NCBI RefSeq assembly: GCF_934643405.1
Contig: NZ_CAKUCL010000325.1
Location: 1-6,989, forward strand
DNA length: 6,989 bases
Direction: 5' to 3'
Source of the DNA: an uncultured Actinoplanes sp.
GTDB lineage: Bacteria; Actinomycetota; Actinomycetes; Mycobacteriales; Micromonosporaceae
Shown: piece after piece, positions 1 through 6,948 of the stretch
How positions within the stretch are numbered: the first letter of the stretch is position 1
Layout: each line of letters begins with the position of its first letter
Made by a program: the position numbers and the translations under genes
The notes under the pieces: generated by a model
Databases searched by the model: none
What the model saw: the letters and a program-made list of their open reading frames with translations, nothing else
What the model was told of the DNA's origin: nothing

Positions 1-1776
<1,776 letters not shown>

Positions 1777-1798
1777 AATCACAGGTAACTCATAGCTA

Positions 1799-1837
1799 CG
1801 ACGCCCGGCCGGGACGACTACTCTCGACCGGGCGTCG
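1799..1837 (+). terminator. Stem-loop terminator candidate after uvrA
   Basis: A perfect 10-bp GC-rich inverted repeat pairs 1799-1808 (CGACGCCCGG) with 1828-1837 (CCGGGCGTCG), with a 19-base loop, 22 bases after the uvrA stop. There is no U-tract, but hairpins without U-tracts are common at actinobacterial gene ends. I infer termination of the uvrA transcript here, which would separate it from the Rieske gene. Position and perfect pairing are seen; function is inferred. Confidence 0.6.
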
Positions 1838-1840
1838 CCG

Positions 1841-1858
1841 TCTCGTCCGTCGGCGAGA
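1841..1858 (+). terminator. Second small stem-loop, tandem with the one before
   Basis: TCTCGTC (1841-1847) pairs with GGCGAGA (1852-1858) through 7 bp including one G-T wobble, around the tetraloop CGTC. It starts three bases after the larger hairpin. The pair could form a two-hairpin terminator for uvrA; on its own this one is weak evidence. Confidence 0.35.
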
Positions 1859-1907
1859 ACGCCGTACACAAGCGGGCAAAACGCTCGTTCTGCCCCCGAT
1901 GACGGCG

Positions 1908-1913
1908 GATAAT
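1908..1913 (+). promoter_or_regulatory. Possible -10 element for the Rieske gene
   Basis: GATAAT lies in a short AT-richer patch (about 1908-1924) that stands out in this GC-rich DNA, after the uvrA terminator and 93 bases before the Rieske ATG. It matches the vegetative -10 consensus in five of six positions. No convincing -35 is present at 16-19 bases upstream (around TCGTTC, 1885-1890), so the call rests mainly on the -10 and on the need for a promoter after the terminator. Confidence 0.3.
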
Positions 1914-1965
1914 TTCGCGATATGCCTGAACCAGGCTGAGCGCGGAAGCGTATTCAAATGCGACG

Positions 1966-1985
1966 CCGCGTGACCACTCACGCGG
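1966..1985 (+). promoter_or_regulatory. Perfect 8-bp dyad in the leader of the Rieske gene
   Basis: CCGCGTGA (1966-1973) is followed by CCAC and then its exact reverse complement TCACGCGG (1978-1985). It ends 10 bases before the ribosome binding site. It could be an operator (a symmetrical GTGA-N4-TCAC core) or an mRNA hairpin with a four-base loop. As RNA it would not cover the ribosome binding site, so an operator or mRNA-stabilising role is more likely than direct start-site masking. The symmetry is seen; the role is inferred. Confidence 0.45.
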
Positions 1986-1995
1986 ACCAGGCACT

Positions 1996-2000
1996 GGAGG
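1996..2000 (+). promoter_or_regulatory. Ribosome binding site of the Rieske gene
   Basis: GGAGG sits six bases before the ATG at 2007 and fixes that start over other in-frame candidates. Confidence 0.8.
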
Positions 2001-2006
2001 ACACCG

Positions 2007-2534
2007 ATGACAGACGTGCAGACGACCGACACCGAGCCGCGCGACGAGGAGCAGCCCCGCACCGGGCCGACCTCGAGCCGGCGGCTCGTGCTGCTGGGCG
2101 CCGGTGCGGTCGGCGCCACGGCCGTCCTGGCTGCCTGTGGCACCAACAGCGGCGCCCAGAGCAACACCAACGGCAGCGACTTCACCAACAACCCGGCCCC
2201 GGCCGGCAGCGGCGCGGCGAACGCCGGCGGTGGCTCGAACGCCGGTGGCGGCGCGAAGACCCTGGCCTCCAAGGCGGACGTCCCGGCCGGTGGCGGCATC
2301 ATCGCCGGCGACTACGTGATCACCCAGCCGACGGCCGGCACGTTCAAGGCCTTCACCAAGGTCTGCACGCACGCCGGCTGTGACGTCAACAAGATCGACG
2401 GCGGCGTCATCAGCTGCCCGTGTCATGGCAGCAAGTTCTCGATCGAGACCGGCGAGCCCACCTCCGGCCCGGCGACGCAGCCGCTGGCCGAGACCAAGGT
2501 CAAGGTGGACGGCGACAACATCGTCGCCGCGTAG
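2007..2534 (+). CDS. Tat-exported Rieske [2Fe-2S] lipoprotein
   Basis: A 175-residue single-domain Rieske protein, expected to be folded with its iron-sulfur cluster in the cytoplasm, exported by the Tat pathway and anchored to the outer face of the membrane. Seen: a charged N-terminus, twin arginine R25-R26 in SSRRLVLLG, a hydrophobic stretch to residue 41, and lipobox LAAC with acceptor C44. A low-complexity Ser/Gly/Asn/Ala linker (about 45-85) leads to the Rieske fold. Cluster ligands are C120 and H122 (CTHAGC) and C137 and H140 (CPCHGS); C125 and C139 are placed to form the disulfide typical of bc1-type, high-potential Rieske proteins. It is much smaller than the membrane-spanning QcrA subunit, and no cytochrome b, oxygenase or reductase partner is nearby. 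The substrate or electron partner is unknown. It is followed after 8 bases by a large hairpin and then uvrC. I recall a similar iron-sulfur protein gene beside uvrC in Streptomyces, so the neighbourhood may be conserved. Confidence 0.93.
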   Translation: MTDVQTTDTEPRDEEQPRTGPTSSRRLVLLGAGAVGATAVLAACGTNSGAQSNTNGSDFTNNPAPAGSGAANAGGGSNAGGGAKTLASKADVPAGGGIIAGDYVITQPTAGTFKAFTKVCTHAGCDVNKIDGGVISCPCHGSKFSIETGEPTSGPATQPLAETKVKVDGDNIVAA

Positions 2535-2542
2535 CGAGCGGG

Positions 2543-2580
2543 CCGGAGGTCCGAGCCGTGGCGGCGGCAAGGACCTCCGG
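2543..2580 (+). promoter_or_regulatory. Perfect 10-bp hairpin holding a Shine-Dalgarno sequence, between Rieske gene and uvrC
   Basis: CCGGAGGTCC (2543-2552) pairs perfectly with GGACCTCCGG (2571-2580) around an 18-base loop, starting 8 bases after the Rieske stop. The 5' arm contains GGAGGT (2545-2550), and a GTG in the uvrC frame lies in the loop at 2558, seven bases downstream of it, a textbook start arrangement. The 3' arm contains CCTCC, the same sequence as the 16S anti-Shine-Dalgarno. Two readings are possible: a terminator/attenuator after the Rieske gene, or a stem that hides a uvrC ribosome binding site and is opened by ribosomes finishing the Rieske gene (translational coupling). 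The pairing is certain; the role is inferred. Confidence 0.6.
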
Positions 2581-2607
2581 TCGGGTAATCATGTCAGCCC
2601 CCCGCAC

Positions 2608-2613
2608 TACTGT
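2608..2613 (+). promoter_or_regulatory. Possible -10 element for a leaderless uvrC transcript
   Basis: TACTGT fits the actinobacterial -10 pattern TANNNT and ends seven bases before the GTG at 2621, so transcription could start at or next to that GTG. Leaderless mRNAs are common in actinobacteria, and this would explain why no ribosome binding site precedes 2621. No good -35 is seen (GTAATC at 2585-2590). Weak evidence. Confidence 0.22.
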
Positions 2614-2620
2614 TGAGCCC

Positions 2621-4942
2621 GTGCCAGACCCGTCCACTTATCGCCCCGCGCCCGGGACCATTCCGGAGGCCCCCGGCGTCTACCGTTTCCGCGATCCGGC
2701 CGGCCGCGTCATCTACGTGGGCAAGGCGAAGAACCTGCGGAACCGGCTGAATTCCTACTTCGCCGACACGTGGTCACTGCACGCGCGGACGCAGCAGATG
2801 GTCACCACGGCGGCCAGTGTGGACTGGGTCACGGTCGGCACCGAGGTCGAGGCGCTCCAGCTGGAGTTCTCCTGGATCAAGGAGTTCGACCCGCGCTTCA
2901 ACGTGAAGTACCGCGACGACAAGTCGTATCCGTTCCTCGCCGTCACGCTCAACGAGGAATACCCGCGCCTGCAGGTCATGCGTGGCGCGAAGCGCAAGGG
3001 CGTGCGGTATTTCGGCCCCTACTCGCACGCCTGGGCCATCCGCGAGACGCTCGACCTGCTGCTGCGCGTCTTCCCGGCGCGCACCTGCTCGTCGGGTGTG
3101 TTCAAACGGGCCGGTCAGATCGGCCGCCCCTGCCTGCTGGGATACATCGGCAAGTGCTCGGCGCCGTGCGTCGGCCGCGTCTCCGCCGAGGAACACCGGG
3201 CGATCGTCGACGACTTCTGCGACTTCATGGCGGGGCGCACCGACACGTTCGTCAAGCGGCTCGAACGCGACATGATGCAGGCCTCCGAGGAACTGGAGTT
3301 CGAGCGGGCCGCCCGCCTGCGTGACGACATCGCCGCCCTGCGCCGCGCGATGGAGAAGCAGACCGTCGTGCTGGGCGACGGCACCGACGCCGACGTGGTC
3401 GCCTTCGCCGAGGATCCGCTGGAGGCCGCGGTCCAGGTGTTCCATGTGCGCGACGGCCGGGTGCGCGGTCAGCGCGGCTGGGTGGTCGAGAAGGTGGAGG
3501 ACCTCACCACCGGCGACCTCGTGCACCACTTCTGCAGCCAGCTGTACGGCGACGTGCAGGGCGAGGCGGACGTGCCCCGCGAGCTGCTCGTGCCGGAGTT
3601 GCCCGACGACGCCCCCGCCCTGGCCGAGTGGCTGAGCGAGCACCGTGGCAGCCGGGTCAGCCTGCGGGTGCCGCAGCGCGGCGACAAGCGGGCCCTCATG
3701 GAGACGGTGGCCCGCAACGCCAAGGAGGTGCTGCAGCGGCACAAGCTGCGCCGCGCCGGTGATCTCACCACCCGCAGCAAGGCGCTCGACGAGATCGCCG
3801 AGCAGCTCGGGATGGAGTCGGCGCCGCTGCGCATCGAGTGTTTCGACGTGTCGCAGATCCAGGGCACCGACGTGGTGGCGTCCATGGTGGTCTTCGAGGA
3901 CGGGTTGCCCCGCAAGAGTGAATACCGGCGGTTCGCGGTCCGCGGCAACCCGGACGGCAGCGGCACCGACGACCTGGCGGCGATGAGCGAGGTGATGCGG
4001 CGGCGGTTCGCGCGGTACCGGGCGCGGCCGGACGCCGAGGGGCCGCGCGACCAGCCCGAGTCCGACCTGGCAGACGACGCGGCCGACGCGCTGCTGCACG
4101 CCTCCGGCGACGCGCCGGTCTCGCCCGCGCCGGACCCGGCCGATTCGGCGGCCCTCGACGCGCCGGTCTCGCCTGCGCCGGACCCGGCCGTCTCGGCGGC
4201 CCTCGACGCGCCGGTCTCGCCCGCGCCGGCCACCGCCGAGCTTCCGGGCATCGACCCGCTCACCGGCAAGCCGCGCCGCTTCGCGTACCCGCCTCAGCTG
4301 GTCGTCGTCGACGGCGGTCAGCCGCAGGTCAACGCGGTCGCCGCGGTGCTGGCCGACCTCGGCATCACCGACGTCGCGCTCTGCGGCCTGGCCAAGCGGC
4401 TGGAGGAGGTCTGGCTGCCCGGCGAGGACTTCCCGGTGATCTTCCCGCGCACCTCCGAGGCGCTCTACCTGCTGCAGCGTGTCCGCGACGAGGCGCACCG
4501 GTTCGCCATCACCTTCCACCGGGAACGGCGCTCGAAGCGGATGACCGCCTCCGCCCTGGACAACATTCCCGGGCTGGGGGAGACCCGGCGCAAGGCCCTG
4601 CTGCGGCACTTCGGATCGCTCAAGCGCCTCGCCGCGGCCACTCCGGAGGAGATCATCGAAGTGCCGGGCGTGGGACGCCGTACGGCCGAAACGCTGTTGG
4701 CCGCTCTCAACCCGCCGGCCGCCGCCGAATCGGAGAAGAGGGAGCCCGAGCCCGGCGCCATCCCGCCGGGCGGGGCCGGGAAGACCAAGGCGGGGGCGGC
4801 CCGTCCGCGCAAGATGATGCCGCCGCCCGCCCCGGTGCGGACCACGCAGGAGGCGGAACAGCGAGCGGGGTCCGGCTCGTTGAACACTGCGGCGCCCCCT
4901 GATCGGATGGACGACAGGACCGGGGACGCGGCTTCGGCCTAG
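2621..4942 (+). CDS. uvrC: UvrC, excinuclease ABC subunit C (dual-incision nuclease)
   Basis: UvrC cuts the damaged strand on both sides of a lesion marked by UvrB. From GTG 2621 it has 773 residues. Seen in order: GIY-YIG nuclease for the 3' cut (GVY 19-21, YVG 32-34, R40, conserved EALQLE 77-82); four cysteines C156, C171, C179, C183 matching the iron-sulfur cluster site reported for E. coli UvrC; UVR motif for UvrB binding about 211-246; RNase H-like 5'-cutting domain with D409, D450/D451, D564 and H626; tandem helix-hairpin-helix about 645-697. It is longer than the roughly 645-residue mycobacterial protein because of an insert of about 70 residues (within 464-552, between D451 and D564) containing 16-residue repeats, and a 76-residue disordered tail from 698. 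Start choice is uncertain: 2621 gives MPDPSTYRPAPG, matching the M. tuberculosis start as I remember it, but lacks a ribosome binding site; ATG 2591 also lacks one; GTG 2558 has an excellent one but inside a hairpin. All catalytic residues are present. Confidence 0.95.
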   Translation: MPDPSTYRPAPGTIPEAPGVYRFRDPAGRVIYVGKAKNLRNRLNSYFADTWSLHARTQQMVTTAASVDWVTVGTEVEALQLEFSWIKEFDPRFNVKYRDDKSYPFLAVTLNEEYPRLQVMRGAKRKGVRYFGPYSHAWAIRETLDLLLRVFPARTCSSGVFKRAGQIGRPCLLGYIGKCSAPCVGRVSAEEHRAIVDDFCDFMAGRTDTFVKRLERDMMQASEELEFERAARLRDDIAALRRAMEKQTVVLGDGTDADVVAFAEDPLEAAVQVFHVRDGRVRGQRGWVVEKVEDLTTGDLVHHFCSQLYGDVQGEADVPRELLVPELPDDAPALAEWLSEHRGSRVSLRVPQRGDKRALMETVARNAKEVLQRHKLRRAGDLTTRSKALDEIAEQLGMESAPLRIECFDVSQIQGTDVVASMVVFEDGLPRKSEYRRFAVRGNPDGSGTDDLAAMSEVMRRRFARYRARPDAEGPRDQPESDLADDAADALLHASGDAPVSPAPDPADSAALDAPVSPAPDPAVSAALDAPVSPAPATAELPGIDPLTGKPRRFAYPPQLVVVDGGQPQVNAVAAVLADLGITDVALCGLAKRLEEVWLPGEDFPVIFPRTSEALYLLQRVRDEAHRFAITFHRERRSKRMTASALDNIPGLGETRRKALLRHFGSLKRLAAATPEEIIEVPGVGRRTAETLLAALNPPAAAESEKREPEPGAIPPGGAGKTKAGAARPRKMMPPPAPVRTTQEAEQRAGSGSLNTAAPPDRMDDRTGDAASA
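4109..4229 (+). repeat. 48-base in-frame tandem repeat inside uvrC (about 2.5 copies)
   Basis: Unit 1 (4109-4156) and unit 2 (4157-4204) differ at only three bases; a third copy begins at 4205 and matches for 25 bases before diverging. Each unit encodes 16 residues: DAPVSPAPDPADSAAL, then DAPVSPAPDPAVSAAL, then DAPVSPAPA. Because the period is a multiple of three, changes in copy number keep the frame. The repeats fall in a flexible Pro/Ala-rich loop of the UvrC 5'-nuclease domain (residues about 497-536), between catalytic aspartates rather than at a domain end. Confidence 0.95.
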
Positions 4943-4945
4943 GAT
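4917..4945 (+). promoter_or_regulatory. Possible promoter for rapZ-yvcK-whiA
   Basis: TAGGAT (4940-4945), overlapping the uvrC stop codon, fits the vegetative -10 pattern TANNNT. The hexamer AGGACC about 18 bases upstream shares only GAC with a -35. If used, the transcript would begin near 4952 and have a leader of about 40 bases before the rapZ GTG. Read-through from uvrC is an equally simple alternative, since the gap between the genes is only 51 bases. Confidence 0.3.
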
Positions 4946-4950
4946 GTTGT

Positions 4951-4979
4951 GTCCGCCCGAGGGGGTGCGGGCGAAGGAC
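4951..4979 (+). promoter_or_regulatory. Small stem-loop between uvrC and rapZ
   Basis: CGCCCG (4954-4959) pairs with CGGGCG (4968-4973) around an 8-base G-rich loop; GTC (4951-4953) and GAC (4977-4979) can extend the stem across a three-base bulge. It lies just before the rapZ ribosome binding site. It may be a weak uvrC terminator or leader structure; in DNA this rich in GC a 6-bp stem could also be chance. Confidence 0.25.
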
Positions 4980-4981
4980 GT

Positions 4982-4987
4982 GGGAGG
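4982..4987 (+). promoter_or_regulatory. Ribosome binding site deciding the rapZ start
   Basis: GGGAGG lies six bases before GTG 4994. The longer in-frame GTG at 4949 has no such site and lies at the end of uvrC, so 4994 is preferred. Confidence 0.75.
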
Positions 4988-4993
4988 CGGACA

Positions 4994-5911
4994 GTGACGG
5001 AGTCGATGCCCGAGTTCGTGTCGGACACGGACCCGGTGGACCCCGACGAACTGACCACCGACCTGGTGGTGGTGACCGGTGTGTCCGGCGGTGGGCGCAG
5101 CACGGTGGCGCGCGCGCTGGAGAACGTGGGCTTCTACGTCGTGGACAACCTGCCGCAGGCGCTGATGCTGGACATGGCTCAGCTCGCGGTCAAGGCCGGG
5201 GGAGCCGCACGGCGTACGGCGATGGTCCTCGATGTTCGTTCCCGGGCCTTCTCGACCGACCTCGCCGGTGCGGTCCGCGCGCTTCAGGATCGCGGTTTCT
5301 CGCCGCGGGTCGTCTTCGTCGACGCCGACGACGAGGTGCTGATCCGTCGCTTCGAGTCGGTGCGCCGCTCGCACCCGCTGCAGGGTGACGGCCGGCTCGC
5401 CGACGGCATCGCGGCCGAGCGCAAGCTGCTCGCCGAGGCGCGCGAGCAGGCCGATGTGATCATCGACACCAGCCACCTCAACGTCAACCAGCTGCGCCGC
5501 CGCGTCGAGGAGCTGTTCGGCGGCGAGGACGTGCGCAAGCTGCGGATCACCGTGCTGTCCTTCGGCTTCAAGTACGGCCTGCCGCCGGACGCCGACTACG
5601 TGCTGGACGCCCGTTTTCTGCCCAACCCGTTCTGGGTGCCCGATCTGCGTGATCACACCGGACTGGAGGAGGCGGTCAGCAACTACGTGCTCGACCAGGA
5701 GGGCGCGCGCGACTTCGTCTCCACCTACGCGGGGTTGATCGCCGCGACCGCGCCCGGCTTCGAGCGCGAGGGCAAGCGGTACCTGACGGTCGCGATCGGC
5801 TGCACCGGCGGCAAGCACCGCAGCGTCGCCATCACCGAGGAACTGACCGCTCAACTGCGCGACATGCGGCTGTCCGCCCACTCCACGCACCGCGACCTGG
5901 GGCGGGAGTGA
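4994..5911 (+). CDS. rapZ: RapZ family nucleotide-binding protein (YvcJ-like)
   Basis: A 305-residue P-loop protein of the RapZ/YvcJ family. In E. coli RapZ senses glucosamine-6-phosphate and steers decay of the small RNA GlmZ; in B. subtilis YvcJ is an NTPase affecting competence. The actinobacterial role is not established. Seen: Walker A-like GVSGGGRST (29-37) followed by VGFYVVDNLP, hallmark of the family; FVDADDEVLIRRF in the N-domain; SFGFKYG from residue 189 and DARFLPNPFW in the C-domain; GCTGGKHRS (269-277), in the region linked to metabolite binding in E. coli. The usual Walker A lysine is arginine (R35); as I recall, this is normal for actinobacterial members. The C-terminus (STHRDLGRE) lacks the very basic end used by E. 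coli RapZ to bind RNA, so an RNA-adaptor role cannot be assumed. GTG 4994 is chosen for its ribosome binding site; ATG 5006 is an alternative. Its stop overlaps the yvcK start. Confidence 0.95.
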   Translation: MTESMPEFVSDTDPVDPDELTTDLVVVTGVSGGGRSTVARALENVGFYVVDNLPQALMLDMAQLAVKAGGAARRTAMVLDVRSRAFSTDLAGAVRALQDRGFSPRVVFVDADDEVLIRRFESVRRSHPLQGDGRLADGIAAERKLLAEAREQADVIIDTSHLNVNQLRRRVEELFGGEDVRKLRITVLSFGFKYGLPPDADYVLDARFLPNPFWVPDLRDHTGLEEAVSNYVLDQEGARDFVSTYAGLIAATAPGFEREGKRYLTVAIGCTGGKHRSVAITEELTAQLRDMRLSAHSTHRDLGRE

Positions 5912-6891
5912 CGGTGGCGGGGCCGGTCCGGGTGGTGGCGTTCGGCGGCGGGCACGGGCTCGGCGCGTCCCTGCGCGGGCTGCTGCACGCCTCCGGCCCG
6001 CTCGACCTGGACATCACCGCGATCGTGACGGTCGGTGACGACGGCGGTTCCAGCGGTCGGCTGCGTGCGGAGCGTGACGCGCTGCTGCCGCCCGGCGACC
6101 TGCGTCAGGCACTGGCCGCGCTCGCCGATCCGCACGAGGTCAGCCAGCGCACGGCCGACCTGCTGCAGCACCGGTTCGCCGCGATCGGCGCCGGCTCGAC
6201 CGACCCGCTGGTCGGGCACGCGGTGGGCAACCTGCTGCTGCTCGGGCTGATGGAGATGCTCGGCGATCCGGTGCAGGCCCTCGACCACGCGGCCGCCATG
6301 GTCGGCGCCCGCGGCCGGGTGCTGCCGATGGCCCGGCACAAGGTGGGCATCGAGGCCGACGTGCGCGGCGCCGACCCGGCCCGGCCGGACGAGGTGGTGA
6401 CGGTGCGCGGTCAGCACGCGGTCGCGGTGGCGGCCGGCCACGTCGAGGCGGTGCGCATCGAGCCCGCCGACCCGCCGGTCTGCGTCCAGGCGGTCCAGGC
6501 GATCAGCGACGCCGACTGGCTGATCTTCGGACCGGGGAGCTGGTTCACCAGCGTGCTGCCGCACCTGCTGGTCCCCGGCCTGGCCGAGGCGATCATGAAG
6601 AGCCCGGCCCGTCGCCTGGTGACGCTGAACCTGGGCAGCGACAACGAGACGCTCGGCTGGTCGGTGGCCGATCACCTGGCCGCGCTGCACTGGTATCTTC
6701 CCGGCCTTCGGGTCGACACGGTCCTCGCCGACGCGAAGTGGGTGGGCGAGCCCGAACCGGTGCATCGGGCGGCCGGGCAACTCGGCGCACGACTGGTGTT
6801 GGCACCCCTGGCCGTTGCGGACGGCAGCCCGAGGCATGATCCTGAGTCGTTGGGCGTTGCACTGGTGCCAGTATTGGGCGCCGCTCGTTAA
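5908..6891 (+). CDS. yvcK: YvcK/CofD-like protein, UDP-sugar binding (CuvA homologue)
   Basis: A 327-residue cytoplasmic protein of the YvcK family. B. subtilis YvcK is needed for growth on gluconeogenic carbon sources and for normal cell shape; the mycobacterial homologue is CuvA; family members have been reported to bind UDP-GlcNAc. Seen: N-terminal glycine motif FGGGHGL (12-18), TVGDDGGSSGRLR (41-53), PPGDLRQAL (61-69), GHAVGNLLLLGL from residue 103, and FGPGSWFTSVLPHLLVPG from residue 207, all family hallmarks. It resembles the F420-pathway enzyme CofD in fold, but the genomic partners (rapZ, whiA) identify it as YvcK. The start GTGA shares four bases with the rapZ stop, implying translational coupling. 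A second GTG at 5914 has GGGAG five bases before it and could be the real start, shortening the protein by two residues. No sign of damage. Confidence 0.95.
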   Translation: MTVAGPVRVVAFGGGHGLGASLRGLLHASGPLDLDITAIVTVGDDGGSSGRLRAERDALLPPGDLRQALAALADPHEVSQRTADLLQHRFAAIGAGSTDPLVGHAVGNLLLLGLMEMLGDPVQALDHAAAMVGARGRVLPMARHKVGIEADVRGADPARPDEVVTVRGQHAVAVAAGHVEAVRIEPADPPVCVQAVQAISDADWLIFGPGSWFTSVLPHLLVPGLAEAIMKSPARRLVTLNLGSDNETLGWSVADHLAALHWYLPGLRVDTVLADAKWVGEPEPVHRAAGQLGARLVLAPLAVADGSPRHDPESLGVALVPVLGAAR

Positions 6892-6934
6892 GCAGAGGCG
6901 TAGTGCGGCACACACTGTTCAAGATCCGGCGCAT

Positions 6935-6941
6935 GAGGTGA
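6935..6941 (+). promoter_or_regulatory. Ribosome binding site of whiA
   Basis: GAGGTGA is a seven-base perfect complement to the 16S 3' end and lies seven bases before ATG 6949. It is the strongest ribosome binding site among those not buried in a stem, suggesting whiA is translated independently of yvcK. Confidence 0.8.
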
Positions 6942-6948
6942 CAACACG

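Noticed and set aside
2000..2004. GACAC, the reported WhiA recognition core, before the Rieske ATG; another at 6715-6719 in yvcK
   Set aside because: A five-base match is expected many times by chance in 7 kb of GC-rich DNA, and neither is clustered or symmetrical.
1796..2570. Minus-strand frames covering the uvrA-Rieske gap and the Rieske gene
   Set aside because: Compositional shadows: Arg/Ala/Gly/Val-rich with no motif, and they run through the hairpins and the Rieske coding region.
1859..2620. SOS/LexA boxes or the mycobacterial PafBC-type damage promoter ahead of the Rieske gene or uvrC
   Set aside because: I found no recognisable match by eye in either intergenic region; the uvrA promoter itself lies outside the window.
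4949..4993. An upstream GTG start for rapZ adding 15 residues
   Set aside because: No ribosome binding site before 4949, and the added residues (Gly/Arg-rich) do not look conserved, whereas GTG 4994 has GGGAGG at ideal spacing.
2774..5890. A 1038-codon open frame on the - strand opposite uvrC and rapZ
   Set aside because: It is antisense to two clear conserved genes, has no recognisable domain and is rich in Arg/Gly/His/Val, as expected when a high-GC gene is read backwards.
5851..6915. A 354-codon - strand frame opposite yvcK
   Set aside because: It has no family motif and lies fully antisense to a well-supported gene.
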